Of a stretch of 64,000 nucleotides of DNA, positions 33,113-41,990 are shown in pieces. The DNA is taken from the NCBI GenBank assembly GCA_934636105.1, contig CAKTZR010000004.1, positions 138,943 through 202,942 of the forward strand. The letters are read 5' to 3'. The notes below the pieces were generated by a model. The model saw only the letters and a list, made by a program, of their open reading frames with translations, made no database searches and had not been told where the DNA came from. Each line of letters starts with the position of its first letter. The first letter of the stretch is position 1. Origin of the DNA: an uncultured Clostridia bacterium (GTDB lineage Bacteria > Bacillota > Clostridia > Christensenellales > Aristaeellaceae). The position numbers were made by a program, and so were the translations under genes.

Positions 33113-34018
33113 TTACAGCCAGATGGGATTGGACCACGCGACGCGGCCTTCGCGGTCGATACACTCGACACGCACATAGGTTTCGCCGCCCTTGAGCAGA
33201 TAATCCAGCTCGGTCAGCGGCCCATCCAGCGCATAGACGGCTTTGCCGCGCGGGGGATAGGTGACGACGTGGATTTCCTCGCAGGGGGTGCATGCGACGT
33301 GCAGATGATCGTCCTCCACGTAGCATTCACTGAAGGCCGGGCCTTGCGACGCGTAGAAATCTCCGGCGCAGAGCGCATGCAGAATGGCTTCCCGCGTGAG
33401 CGCTTCCGCCCGAACCATCACCCAGCCAAAGAAGCGGTCGCTCTTGGCGGTCTTGCCGTGCGTGTCGTCGCAGGCAATGCCGGTCACGTGCCGCCCTTCG
33501 CGCAGCAGCATGTCCCAATAGACTTCCGCGTGTCCGGCATGGCAGAGTCGTTCGGTGCCGGTGTTGAAAATCTCGATGGCGTTGAAATCATGCAGCGCGC
33601 GCAGTTCTTCCGGTTCCATGCGCGACCAGACAGGGTGCGCAATTTCCACAAATGCGTTTTCGCTGCGCATCTGATCGATCAGCTGCTGTTCGCTCATTGT
33701 GTCGGGATTGCCGCGCGGACGGGTTACCACCACATCGTCCGGCGTGTCGGCCGGGAACAGCCCCACGGCGTGCAGGCATTTGGTCGTGCCATAGGGAATG
33801 TCGCGTTCCCAGCCGGGAATCATCAGAAAATCATCGCGATTCAGCTGCGTATGGGTTTTCATGATGTTGTGATCGGTCAGGGCCAGAAAGTCATAGCCCT
33901 GCGCGCGATAATCCGCCGCCTGCTGTTCCGGCGAAAGCATGCCGTCGGAAACGGTGGTATGGCTGTGGATGTTTCCTTTGTACCATGTTCCCTTTTCGGG
34001 AAAAGCTGAACGCTTGAT
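33113..34018 (-). CDS. PHP-domain metal-dependent phosphoesterase with apparent ATC start
   Basis: A 301-residue PHP hydrolase. Conserved metal ligands are HSHTTVSDG (first HxH), LALTDHN, EIAHPVW and CDDTHGKTA. The first internal ATG (33940) would remove HSHTTVSDG, which the family needs. The frame continues upstream through WYKGNIHSHTT to a TGA at about 34028, and contains no ATG, GTG or TTG. AGGTGA followed after 6 nt by ATC at 34016-34018 fits a start at that ATC. It follows the TRAP permease gene by about 50 nt on the same strand, so it belongs to that operon. The substrate is unknown. Confidence 0.8.
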   Translation of the reverse strand: MKRSAFPEKGTWYKGNIHSHTTVSDGMLSPEQQAADYRAQGYDFLALTDHNIMKTHTQLNRDDFLMIPGWERDIPYGTTKCLHAVGLFPADTPDDVVVTRPRGNPDTMSEQQLIDQMRSENAFVEIAHPVWSRMEPEELRALHDFNAIEIFNTGTERLCHAGHAEVYWDMLLREGRHVTGIACDDTHGKTAKSDRFFGWVMVRAEALTREAILHALCAGDFYASQGPAFSECYVEDDHLHVACTPCEEIHVVTYPPRGKAVYALDGPLTELDYLLKGGETYVRVECIDREGRVAWSNPIWL

Positions 34019-34067
34019 ATTGGGTCACCTGCTTTCTGTTGTGGATTTGGATGTTAAGCGGAAGCGT

Positions 34068-35951
34068 TTACGCCGCTGCTTTTTTGAAAAAGTATTCGGC
34101 CGCAAAAGCAGCGCCGCCAATCACGAAGCCGACCGCGCTCCACAGATAGCTCGGCACGACCAGCAGCACGCCGCCAACCAGCATCAGCGCGCGCAGCGGC
34201 AGCGGAACGGGCTTGCGGATGTAGCCGACCAGCGAGATATCGATAAAGACAACGCCGATAATGCCCGTCAGAATCGCCACGATGATTTCAATCAGCGCGC
34301 CATCCAGAATCAGGGCGGGGTTGTAGCAGAACGTGAAGGGGATGATGAACGCCGGGAGCGCAATCATGCAGCTGATAACGCCGACGCGGAACCAGCGCGC
34401 CTTGGCCAGACCGCTGGCCATGAAAACGGCGACGCAGACGGGCGGTGTGATCGCGGACAGGCAGGCGTAATACATCACGAACAGATGCGCAACCAGCGGA
34501 GACAGACCAAGGGTAATCAGCGGCGGCGCAAGCACGGCCGCGCCAAGCACGTAGGCAGCGGTGGTCGGCAGACCCATGCCCAGAATGATGCACACGAGCA
34601 TTGAGCAGACGAGGCACAGGAACATGTTGCCCTGACCGATGGAAACGATTACATCGGAGAGCTTCACGCCAAAGCCCGTCAGGTTGATGAGCGAAACCGT
34701 GATCTGCGAACCGGCCAGAATGCCGCACATATCGATGATGCTGTTGGTGCCGTTGATGACGGTGTTGTAGCAAACCTTTCCGGTGTCCTTCGCAACGGCC
34801 TTCACATCGCCTTTGGTGGAAACGATGAAGCGCACGACGTACATCGCCAGCGCGCCGATGGTGGCGTAGAACGCGCCGATCAGCACGGTGTATCCGGCGA
34901 GCAGGAAGCCGATGAAGATGACCAGCGGCACGAGAATAATCAGATAATCGCCGACCTTGATGGTGGGTTTTTCATCCGAACCCTTGATGCCGTCGCGCAC
35001 GGAAACGAGGTGGATGGAAAGGAACGTGCTCAAGTAATACAGCAGTGCGGGCACAATCGCGGCCTTGGCGATTTGAATGTAGTTCACGCCGATGAGCTGC
35101 GCCATGATGAACGCGGCCGCGCCCATAATCGGGGGCATGATCTGGCCGCCGGTGGAAGCGACGGCTTCAACCGTGGCCGCCCACTCGTTGGAATAGCCCG
35201 CTTTCTTCATGGAAGGAATGGTGAACACGCCGGTCGCGACAACGTTGCCGATGGCGCTGCCGGAAATCATGCCGAACAGGGAGGAAGCGACGACGGATAC
35301 CTTGCCCGATCCGCCGGTGAAACGGCCGGTGAAGCGCTGACCCATCTTGATGAAGGTTTCTGCGCCGCCCGTGCCGGAGAGAATCGCGCCGAAAATGCCG
35401 AACATCGACAGCATGGTGGCGGAAAGACCCAGCATCGTGCCCCAAACGCCGCGGGTGCTGTGGTAAAAGTTCTGGAAGACCATGTTGAAGGTGAAATTCT
35501 GATGGCCCCAAACGCCGGGGAACATCTCGCCGTAGAAGGCATAGATGAGAAAACCGATGCCCAGAATCGGGAATGTCCAGCCCACCGAACGGCGGCTGGC
35601 TTCCAGAATCAGGATGACCAGCACGACGGAAGCCACCTTGTCAAACCAGGAAACCCACTGGAGCGGATCATAGAGAATCCGTCCGGAAATCGAAACCAGA
35701 TAGACGCAGGACGCGCAGGAAAGCCCGGCCAGAATCACGTCGTACCACGGCACGGTATCCTGAACCTCGCCTTCCTTGAGCTTGTGGGCGGGCTTGAGGA
35801 GGAAAAGCAGCGTCAGGACGAAGGAGAGGTGAACGCTGCGCTGAATGATGTCGGAATACGGACCTCGGCCCGTTGTATAGAGCTGGAACGCAATCAGCGC
35901 GAAGGAAAGCACCTTCACCAGAATTGCCCAGCCGCCTTTCAGCTTACGCAT
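34068..35951 (-). CDS. TRAP transporter fused membrane subunit (TAXI type)
   Basis: A 627-residue protein with about 17 hydrophobic helices: a DctQ-like four-helix part (about residues 5-130) fused to a DctM-like part. Family blocks are GISGSAIGNVVATGVFTIPSM-type sequence (GMISGSAIGNVVATGVF), STGGQIMPPIMGAAAFIMAQ, GMGLPTTAAYVLGAAVLAP and ITPPVCVAVFMASGLA. It would import an organic acid driven by an ion gradient, using the TAXI binding protein encoded just upstream. No ATPase is involved. Confidence 0.93.
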   Translation of the reverse strand: MRKLKGGWAILVKVLSFALIAFQLYTTGRGPYSDIIQRSVHLSFVLTLLFLLKPAHKLKEGEVQDTVPWYDVILAGLSCASCVYLVSISGRILYDPLQWVSWFDKVASVVLVILILEASRRSVGWTFPILGIGFLIYAFYGEMFPGVWGHQNFTFNMVFQNFYHSTRGVWGTMLGLSATMLSMFGIFGAILSGTGGAETFIKMGQRFTGRFTGGSGKVSVVASSLFGMISGSAIGNVVATGVFTIPSMKKAGYSNEWAATVEAVASTGGQIMPPIMGAAAFIMAQLIGVNYIQIAKAAIVPALLYYLSTFLSIHLVSVRDGIKGSDEKPTIKVGDYLIILVPLVIFIGFLLAGYTVLIGAFYATIGALAMYVVRFIVSTKGDVKAVAKDTGKVCYNTVINGTNSIIDMCGILAGSQITVSLINLTGFGVKLSDVIVSIGQGNMFLCLVCSMLVCIILGMGLPTTAAYVLGAAVLAPPLITLGLSPLVAHLFVMYYACLSAITPPVCVAVFMASGLAKARWFRVGVISCMIALPAFIIPFTFCYNPALILDGALIEIIVAILTGIIGVVFIDISLVGYIRKPVPLPLRALMLVGGVLLVVPSYLWSAVGFVIGGAAFAAEYFFKKAAA

Positions 35952-35996
35952 GGAGAAACCACCCTTTCAAATTGTCGGATTCGGATGAAGAAAAAG

Positions 35997-36027
35997 GGGG
36001 CGCTGCGGCCCGTAGCAGCAGCGCCCC
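35997..36027 (-). other. Hairpin between the TAXI binding-protein gene and the TRAP permease gene
   Basis: GGGGCGCTGC and GCAGCGCCCC form a 10-bp GC stem in the 110-nt gap. With no strong T-run after it on the minus strand, partial termination or 3' stabilisation of the binding-protein mRNA is the likely effect. Confidence 0.55.
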
Positions 36028-36061
36028 GCAGGGGGTAAAGACCGTTGGAAGCTGTTAAGTT

Positions 36062-37066
36062 TTATTGAGCGGGAACGTATTCCGGCGGAATCAGGTTTTC
36101 CGGCACATCGTAGCCCTTTTCAATCAGATACTGAACGGTGCCGGCCTGAAGCGGAGTCGCCGCGCCTTGCAGCGTCATCGCCAGCACGTCGTTGTCCTTG
36201 CCGACGGGGTAGGCGTTCTGCCAAAGCTCTTTGCCGTCTTCCCACATGGCCTTGATGATCTTGTAGCCGTCTTCCTGGCTGAAGCTCAGGTCGCACTGAA
36301 TGCCCTGATAGGCGGACAGGCACTGCGCGTCGTTGTCGATACCCTCATAAGAGCCGCCCTTCACGGTCGCGTACTTGATGGAGGGGATGGCTTCCAGAAT
36401 CTTGGCCAGATCCTCGTCGGAGATGGAGAGAATCTTCACCGGACGGCTGGAATTAAGCTGCATCACGTAGCTGTCGGGCGCAGGGCCGGTCTTCACGGCG
36501 CCGACGATCTGACGGTTGGCGTAAGCGTCGGCAGCGTCAGCCTGGCTGGCTTCGAAGTAGTTGGGATGGATGCCCAGCAGGTCGAACGCCTGATGGATGA
36601 CCAGGGAAGCCACGGTGCCCGTGCCGCCCGGGTTGAAGGACTTGCCGTCCAGATCATAGATGGTATCCACGCCTGCGTCAGCCGCGACGCAGATCTGAAT
36701 CGGGCTCTGCTCGTAGTACCACATGATGCGGAAATCCTCAAACGGATTGCCCTCAAATGTGGTGCCCGTGCCGGTGTAGCTCTCGTAGTCCGTGTTGGAC
36801 ATCGAGTTGGCGATCTTCACTTCGCCGTTGCGCAGGCGCTTGGTGTTGTCGGAGTTGCCGCCGGATTCGGAAACGGTGATGTTGTAATCCGGGCAATAGG
36901 TGTTGATGACCTTGCCGATAGCCACGCAATACGGGAACAGACCCGAAGAGGAGGCGACGGCGGCCAGGGTCAGATACTGGGCAGCGCTCGCACACTGCAC
37001 GGTGCCCGTTAAGATCAACATGGTAACGAGCAGCACGGCAGTCAGACGCTTGGTGAAACGCTTCAT
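36062..37066 (-). CDS. TAXI-family TRAP transporter binding protein
   Basis: A 334-residue secreted solute receptor. The signal peptide is MKRFTKRLTAVLLVTML... ending near CASAA; the Cys has Gln before it, so there is no lipobox. The mature part has LAAVASSSGLFPYCVAIGKVI, SESGGNSDNTKRLRNGEVK and FNPGGTGTVASLVIHQAFDLLG, which are TAXI-type blocks. Known members bind glutamate or other dicarboxylates; the ligand here is not readable. It heads the TRAP operon and is divergent from the LysR gene across 202 nt. Confidence 0.9.
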   Translation of the reverse strand: MKRFTKRLTAVLLVTMLILTGTVQCASAAQYLTLAAVASSSGLFPYCVAIGKVINTYCPDYNITVSESGGNSDNTKRLRNGEVKIANSMSNTDYESYTGTGTTFEGNPFEDFRIMWYYEQSPIQICVAADAGVDTIYDLDGKSFNPGGTGTVASLVIHQAFDLLGIHPNYFEASQADAADAYANRQIVGAVKTGPAPDSYVMQLNSSRPVKILSISDEDLAKILEAIPSIKYATVKGGSYEGIDNDAQCLSAYQGIQCDLSFSQEDGYKIIKAMWEDGKELWQNAYPVGKDNDVLAMTLQGAATPLQAGTVQYLIEKGYDVPENLIPPEYVPAQ

Positions 37067-37230
37067 GAAACAAAACCCCTTTCTTTTTGTGTGACGAACT
37101 CATGCGCAGATGTGACGCAGGACGCCCCTTTCGTCCCCCTGTACGGAAGGATCGCCTTTTTCATCCGCGTTTTTCTACTTGTATTTAACCATAAAAGATT
37201 GCCAAAAGTCCAATACCGATGTACAATAAA

Positions 37231-37251
37231 CTTATAACTATAAATTATAAG
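37231..37251. promoter_or_regulatory. LysR operator candidate
   Basis: CTTATAA-7 nt-TTATAAG is a perfect interrupted palindrome of the T-N11-A type used by LysR regulators. It lies 18 nt before the lysR ATG and overlaps a TATAAA sequence (37240-37245) that could be the lysR -10, so autorepression is likely; it may also control the divergent TAXI gene. Confidence 0.65.
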
Positions 37252-37268
37252 ATTTGGAGAGGACGCAC

Positions 37269-38189
37269 ATGACGTTCAAAACCATCGAGTATATGTTGGC
37301 GATTTTGGAGGAGGGCGGTTTTTCCCGCGCGGCGCAGCGGCTGTATATCAGCCAGCCTGCGCTCAGTCAGGCCATCCGCAAGGCGGAAGAAGAAATCGGA
37401 ACGGCGCTGTTCGTGCGAGATACGCGTTCCGTTCATCTGACGGCGGCGGGGGAATTGCTCGTGCGCGAGGGGCGGGAGCTGCTCAAGCAGCGGGATGATC
37501 TGGTGCATCATCTGGCCGGCATGTCCAGCAGCCAGCGGGAAACGATCCGCTTCGGCATTTCGCCGTTTTATTCCAAGTATTACCTGCCGGTGGTGCTTCC
37601 GTATTTTTCCGAAAACTTCCCGGCCAGCCATTTGAAAGTGGCGGAGGAAATTTCCGTCACGCTTGAACAGATGGTGATTGACGGTGAGCTCGACCTGTGC
37701 TTTGTGCCGCTTGAGCCGCAGAACCCGCGCCTGACCTATGAAATCATCCATGTGGAGGAAATTCTGCTGGCCGTGCCGCCGCAGCATCTGCTCAACGCGC
37801 ATGCGACGGTTTCAACCGGGGCCATTCCGTATATCGATTTGAGCCTGTTTGCGCAGGAGCCGTTTATTGCGCTCAAATCTGTACAGAAATTTAACAGCAT
37901 GAACGACCGCCTGTGCAGCGCGGCGGGCTTCACACCGCACGTTGTCTATGAAACGCTGAATTGGGATACGGTCAACATTCTGGCGGCAAACGGCATTGGC
38001 GTGGGCTTTGTGCCGGATATTCTGCGCGCCGCGTCGATGTACAATCGGCGGCCCAAGTATTATCGGCTGATGGGGATGGACGCGTCGCGGGCCTATGCGG
38101 TGGCGTATAAGCGCGGGGCGGAGCTGTCCTCCCTGGAACGTCAGCTTGTGGAGCTTTTCCGCACGCATATCAAGCGCCTTGTCGAGTGA
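37269..38189 (+). CDS. LysR-family transcriptional regulator
   Basis: A 306-residue regulator. The N-terminal winged helix is MTFKTIEYMLAILEEGGFSRAAQRLYISQPALSQAIRKAE, split as family strands, with residue 55-60 TALFVRD. The effector domain begins after a linker helix at about residue 90 (IRFGISPFYSKYYLP). It probably senses an acid carried by one of the neighbouring transporters. The ATG at 37269 is chosen because MTFKTIEYM is the family start and GGAGAGGA stands upstream. Confidence 0.93.
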   Translation: MTFKTIEYMLAILEEGGFSRAAQRLYISQPALSQAIRKAEEEIGTALFVRDTRSVHLTAAGELLVREGRELLKQRDDLVHHLAGMSSSQRETIRFGISPFYSKYYLPVVLPYFSENFPASHLKVAEEISVTLEQMVIDGELDLCFVPLEPQNPRLTYEIIHVEEILLAVPPQHLLNAHATVSTGAIPYIDLSLFAQEPFIALKSVQKFNSMNDRLCSAAGFTPHVVYETLNWDTVNILAANGIGVGFVPDILRAASMYNRRPKYYRLMGMDASRAYAVAYKRGAELSSLERQLVELFRTHIKRLVE

Positions 38190-38275
38190 CGCAAACAGCG
38201 ACAGAAAACATGGATTTATTCTTGAAAGTTATGGATATGCGCCGCGCCGGGCGGCGTGAAAAGCGCCGAGTATAC

Positions 38276-38315
38276 AACAAGACCGCCTATCCCGTCGGGA
38301 AAAAGCGGTCTTGTT
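38276..38315. terminator. Bidirectional terminator between lysR and tctA
   Basis: AACAAGACCGC (38276-38286) and GCGGTCTTGTT (38305-38315) form an 11-bp stem, serving the convergent lysR and tct operon. Confidence 0.8.
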
Positions 38316-38338
38316 TGTTATGAAGATGAAGAAGCGAA

Positions 38339-39868
38339 TTACTCGGCCTTCATCGCAGCCTTGTTGGCCGCTTCGCGCTTGTTGATCTTGCTCTGGTTGT
38401 AAACGGAGAAGATTACGACCGCGACGGCGACAACGAAGAAGCCGATGGCAATCGGGTGACCCAGGATCGCGCCGAAGTTGCCGTTTTCCAGATCCATGAA
38501 GCGGACGAAGTTCTGCTCGCACATCGGGCCAAGGATGAGGGCCAGCAGAATCGGGCTGAGCGGGAACTCGTACTTGTTCATCAGCCAGCCGATCACGCCG
38601 AACGCCACGCAGACGCCCACATCGAAGATGCTCTTGTTGATGGAGAACGCGCCCAGCAGGGAGATGACCAGGATGATCGGGTAGAGAATCTTCTTCTCAA
38701 CCGAGACGATCTTTGCAAAGAAGCGGACGCCCAGGCAGCCCACAACCAGCATTGCCAGGTTCGCCAGCATCAGCGCGGCGAAGACGGCGTAGACGGTCGG
38801 CAGCTCGTTGACATACATCATCGGGCCCGGGGTGATGCCCTTCATGATGAAGGCGCCCAGCAGGATGGCGGTAACGGAGTCGCCCGGCACACCGAGGGAC
38901 AGCAGCGGAATCATCGCGCCGCCGGAGCAGCCGTTGTTCGCGGACTCGGTCGCGGCCACGCCGTTCGGGATGCCCGTGCCCCAGAGTTCCGGATGCTTGC
39001 TGAAGCTCTTATTGAAGCCGTAGGAGACGAACACCGCGATGTCGCCGCCCGCGCCCGGAATCGCACCGATGAAGGTGCCGATCAGGCCGCCGGAGAGGAT
39101 GTTCGGCCAGATGGTCTTGATGGTCTGCCAGTCCGGAAGCACGTTGGTGATCTTCTCGTCGGAATGCTCTTGCTTTTCCTCGCCGTTGATGATGCGCTCA
39201 ACGCCCGCGATGACTTCCGCCACAGCGAACAGACCGATCAGCGTCGGGATGAACTGGAAGCCGCTCAGCAGCGGCTTCACGCCGAAGGTGAAGCGCTTGA
39301 CGCTGTACGTCGGGTCGAGGCCGACGGTGCAGAGCACCATACCGAAGAACGCGCTGATCATGCCCTTGGCAATGGACTTGCCGGAGATGGCGACGATGAC
39401 GGACAGACCGAACACCGCCAGCATCAGCATTTCAGCAGAGGTGAACTTCATGGCGACCTTCGCGACGGTCGGGGAGAGGAAGGTCATGACCAGCGCGCCG
39501 ATCACGCCGCCGCAGAAGGAGGCGAACATGGCGATGGAAAGCGCCTTGCCCGCCTGGCCTTTCTGGCACATCGGGTAGCCGTCAAGCAGCGTGGCCGCAG
39601 CGGACGGGGTGCCCGGCGCATGAATCAGGATGGCGGAAATCGAGCCGCCGTACATGCCGCCGCAGTAGATGCCCAGCAGCAGGCCGACGGACGGAATCAA
39701 ATCCATGCCGAAGGAGAAGGGAATCAGCAGAGCCACGCCCATCGTCGCGGTCATGCCGGGGATAGCGCCGAGCAGCACGCCGCCCAGAGCGCCCAGGAAG
39801 GTCATCAGAATGACCTGAAGGTTCGTGAAGACAGAGCCGTAGCTGGAAAAAAGCAAACTCCAATCCAT
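38339..39868 (-). CDS. tctA: Tripartite tricarboxylate transporter large membrane subunit TctA
   Basis: A 509-residue protein with about 11-12 helices. The conserved blocks are GAIPGMTATMGVALLIPFSF, YCGGMYGGSISAILIHAPG and SLGVPGDSVTAILLGAFIM, including the two Gly/Pro-rich P-G loops of the family. It would import citrate-like or other carboxylates with TctB and the binding protein TctC encoded upstream. Length is standard. The gene starts 18 nt after tctB, with AAAGGAG upstream. Confidence 0.94.
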   Translation of the reverse strand: MDWSLLFSSYGSVFTNLQVILMTFLGALGGVLLGAIPGMTATMGVALLIPFSFGMDLIPSVGLLLGIYCGGMYGGSISAILIHAPGTPSAAATLLDGYPMCQKGQAGKALSIAMFASFCGGVIGALVMTFLSPTVAKVAMKFTSAEMLMLAVFGLSVIVAISGKSIAKGMISAFFGMVLCTVGLDPTYSVKRFTFGVKPLLSGFQFIPTLIGLFAVAEVIAGVERIINGEEKQEHSDEKITNVLPDWQTIKTIWPNILSGGLIGTFIGAIPGAGGDIAVFVSYGFNKSFSKHPELWGTGIPNGVAATESANNGCSGGAMIPLLSLGVPGDSVTAILLGAFIMKGITPGPMMYVNELPTVYAVFAALMLANLAMLVVGCLGVRFFAKIVSVEKKILYPIILVISLLGAFSINKSIFDVGVCVAFGVIGWLMNKYEFPLSPILLALILGPMCEQNFVRFMDLENGNFGAILGHPIAIGFFVVAVAVVIFSVYNQSKINKREAANKAAMKAE

Positions 39869-39886
39869 GACAACGCTCTCCTTTCT

Positions 39887-40420
39887 TTAGAAATGAATCA
39901 TGTCCGCGAGGTCGCGCAGCGGCTGCAGCACGCCCATCGGGATGTTGACGCTCAGCATCTTGTAGAAGATCAGCCACATGCCCAGCGGCACGAGGATGGA
40001 GACCAGCAGCAGCTCGACGATGTTGCGCTTGCCGATCAGCCACATGATGATGCCGCACAGCAGCGCGCCGACGACCACATAGCCCAGCGTGTCAAAGAAC
40101 GCCACGAACAGCACGCACAGCAGGATGACAAACAGGCCCGCCAGCACGCCCTTGTTCTTGATGAAGTTGATGGAAGCGGCCGGCTCGGCGAGCGGATCGT
40201 CATCCTTCATGCTGATGAGCTTGATGACGGACTGGATGAGCAGGACCACCGTGAAGATAATCATGCCCACGCACATGATCTGCGGGAAAGCGGCGGGCTG
40301 CACGGTCGCCTTTTTCACGACCTTGAAGCCATACGTCTGGAAAAGCGCCCATCCTTCGATACACAGCAGCAGAATGGAGGCAATCAGATTCGCAAACGCC
40401 TTGGTATGAGTCTTTTTCAA
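39887..40420 (-). CDS. tctB: Tripartite tricarboxylate transporter small membrane subunit TctB
   Basis: A 177-residue protein with four helices (near the N-terminus, about 45-65, 85-120 and 130-150), as in TctB. The start is uncertain: GTG at 40429 lies one base after AAAGGAT, too close, so TTG at 40420 (10 nt from AAAGGA) is taken. It sits between tctC and tctA, the common gene order C-B-A. Confidence 0.83.
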   Translation of the reverse strand: MKKTHTKAFANLIASILLLCIEGWALFQTYGFKVVKKATVQPAAFPQIMCVGMIIFTVVLLIQSVIKLISMKDDDPLAEPAASINFIKNKGVLAGLFVILLCVLFVAFFDTLGYVVVGALLCGIIMWLIGKRNIVELLLVSILVPLGMWLIFYKMLSVNIPMGVLQPLRDLADMIHF

Positions 40421-40470
40421 GCGAATCACATCCTTTGGTAAGAAATCTTAACAGGGGTGTAAACCAAAAT

Positions 40471-40497
40471 GATGGGCAGGCGAGTCGCCTGCCCATC
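40471..40497 (-). other. Hairpin between tctC and tctB
   Basis: GATGGGCAGGCGA and its inverse form a strong stem with a tight loop. It has no long T-run on the minus strand and probably lowers read-through from the binding-protein gene to the membrane genes. Confidence 0.6.
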
Positions 40498-40510
40498 TTT
40501 CTGCTACTGA

Positions 40511-41479
40511 TTACAGAAGGTCAACGGCTTCCATAGCGGCCGGCACGTCGATCGCGGCCTGCGCCAGGTAAGCGGTGTACTCTTCGGCGTCCATGTAGGA
40601 GATCGCCTGGCCGAAGCTGGCCATCTGGGCGACGAAGTCCGGATCCGCGATCGCAGCGGCACAAGCCTCAGCCATCTTGGCGCGGATGCTCTCGTCAACG
40701 CCCTTCGGGAACGCAAGACCACGCTGGGTCGCGTACACGCAGTCGAAGCCCTGCTCCTGGCAGGTCGGGATGTCGGAGAAGGTGGCATTGCGCTCGGTGT
40801 CCATGACGCCCAGGCAGATCAGATCGCCGGACTCGATGAAGCTGCGCGCTTCAGCCAGAGACACGGTCACGCCCTCGATTTCCTGCTGAGCGGCGGCCTT
40901 GACGGCGCCCGCAGCGCCGTCGGCGTAGGTGATCATCTTGATGTCGATGTCAGCCGCGTTCATCAGGTAGCCGCCGGCGATGTGCCAGACGGAACCGGCG
41001 GAGGAGCCGCCCATCTTGACCTCGCCCGGATGAGCCTTGCAGTAGTCAACGAAGGTCGCCAGATCGGTGATGCCGTTGTCGGCAGCCCACTTGGCGTTCA
41101 CGGTCACGGCCGCCGCGTCGGTGTTGATACGGCAGATCGCGTCGTAGTTCTCATAGGTGTAATCGCTCATGTCGCTGGGCTTGTAGGTGGCCAGCTCGAA
41201 GGTGATCATGCCGATGGTGTAGCCGTCCGGATCCGCGTCGGCGATGGCCTCGTGGCCGGTAACGCCGGAAGCGCCGGTCTGGTTGTCAACGGTGACGGAA
41301 ACGCCGAGCTGCTTCTCCAGAGCGGAGCAGAAAGCGCGCAGGCAGTTATCCGTTCCGCCGCCGGCAGACCACGGGTTGATGGCGATCAGACCCTTGGTGG
41401 GGTAGTCCGCAGCGGACGCGACGGCAGCCAGACCCAGAACCATGGTCAGGGCAACCATCAAAGCAACAAGCTTCTTCAT
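40511..41479 (-). CDS. tctC: Tripartite tricarboxylate transporter binding protein TctC
   Basis: A 322-residue Bug/TctC-type receptor. The signal peptide MKKLVALMVALTMVLGLAAV... ends ASAADYP and contains no Cys, so it is not a lipoprotein. The mature part starts YPTKGLIAINPWSAGGGTDN, the carboxylate-binding beta strand-loop, followed by VTVDNQTGASGVTGHEAIA and WHIAGGYLMNAADIDIKMI. The ATG at 41479 has GAGGAGGAA upstream; the frame is open further up without support. It heads the tct operon. Confidence 0.93.
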   Translation of the reverse strand: MKKLVALMVALTMVLGLAAVASAADYPTKGLIAINPWSAGGGTDNCLRAFCSALEKQLGVSVTVDNQTGASGVTGHEAIADADPDGYTIGMITFELATYKPSDMSDYTYENYDAICRINTDAAAVTVNAKWAADNGITDLATFVDYCKAHPGEVKMGGSSAGSVWHIAGGYLMNAADIDIKMITYADGAAGAVKAAAQQEIEGVTVSLAEARSFIESGDLICLGVMDTERNATFSDIPTCQEQGFDCVYATQRGLAFPKGVDESIRAKMAEACAAAIADPDFVAQMASFGQAISYMDAEEYTAYLAQAAIDVPAAMEAVDLL

Positions 41480-41546
41480 AACAGGTTCCTCCTCAAAAAA
41501 TAGTAACCGATCGGAATAAATATCCATGAACCGGCACGTTGTGTGT

Positions 41547-41575
41547 AGTATAACATTTCATAAAAAAATTGTCAA
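41547..41575 (-). promoter_or_regulatory. Promoter of the tctCBA operon
   Basis: Minus strand: perfect TTGACA (41570-41575), 17-nt spacer, TATACT (41547-41552). Confidence 0.8.
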
Positions 41576-41758
41576 GAATGCTAAACTCGTCTGATGATGT
41601 ACGCTTCATAATGAAAAAACAAACAAAATAAAGGGGTTGCGCTTGCACATCGATTCAAATGGTCTTCAAAAGGCCTGAAAAGAAAAACCTTACAAAGATG
41701 TAATATTCTGTATAACGATTTTATAAAAGAAAGAAGATGAATAAAAAACCAAAACAAC
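41576..41758. other. AT-rich spacer with no recognised feature
   Basis: Between the tctC promoter and the tRNA terminator. I see no gene; repeats of AAAAC and TAAAAG type only. Confidence 0.6.
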
Positions 41759-41786
41759 AAAAAAACAGAACGAAAACGCTCTGTTT
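41759..41786 (-). terminator. Terminator of the tRNA operon
   Basis: AAACAGA...TCTGTTT stem followed on the minus strand by a long T-run, directly after tRNA-Glu. Confidence 0.78.
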
Positions 41787-41788
41787 GG

Positions 41789-41863
41789 TGGCACCTCCAA
41801 TGGGAATCGAACCCATGATTTTGCCTTGAGAGGGCAACGTCTTAACCGCTTGACCATGGAGGC
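41789..41863 (-). tRNA. tRNA-Glu (CTC)
   Basis: Minus strand. Acceptor GCCTCCA pairs with TGGAGGT, then G and an encoded CCA (41789-41791). The anticodon stem TTGCC/GGCAA holds loop CTCTCAA, anticodon CTC, reading GAG. The T-arm has GGTTCGATTCC. It lies 3 nt after tRNA-Gln in the same transcript. Confidence 0.93.
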
Positions 41864-41866
41864 AAA

Positions 41867-41940
41867 TGGCTGGGGAACTAGGATTCGAACCTAGACAATA
41901 CGAGTCAGAGTCGTAGGTGCTGCCGTTACACAATTCCCCA
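41867..41940 (-). tRNA. tRNA-Gln (CTG)
   Basis: Minus strand. Acceptor TGGGGAA/TTCCCCA, discriminator G and encoded CCA (41867-41869). The stem TACGA/TCGTA holds loop CTCTGAC, anticodon CTG, reading CAG. The T-arm is GGTTCGAATCC. Confidence 0.93.
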
Positions 41941-41990
41941 ATATCAAGTTGTAGCTGCTCTGCGTGAGCCGCAGCTTTTGAACGAGTGAT

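Noticed and set aside
32905..33195. Small open frame in the AT-rich gap before the PHP gene
   Set aside because: It begins inside the terminator stem of the binding-protein gene, runs into the PHP gene on the other strand and has no ribosome site.
41789..41940. tRNA pair as an attachment site for an integrated element
   Set aside because: No integrase, no direct repeat of the tRNA 3' end and no phage or plasmid genes were found on either side; TraX alone is not evidence of conjugation.
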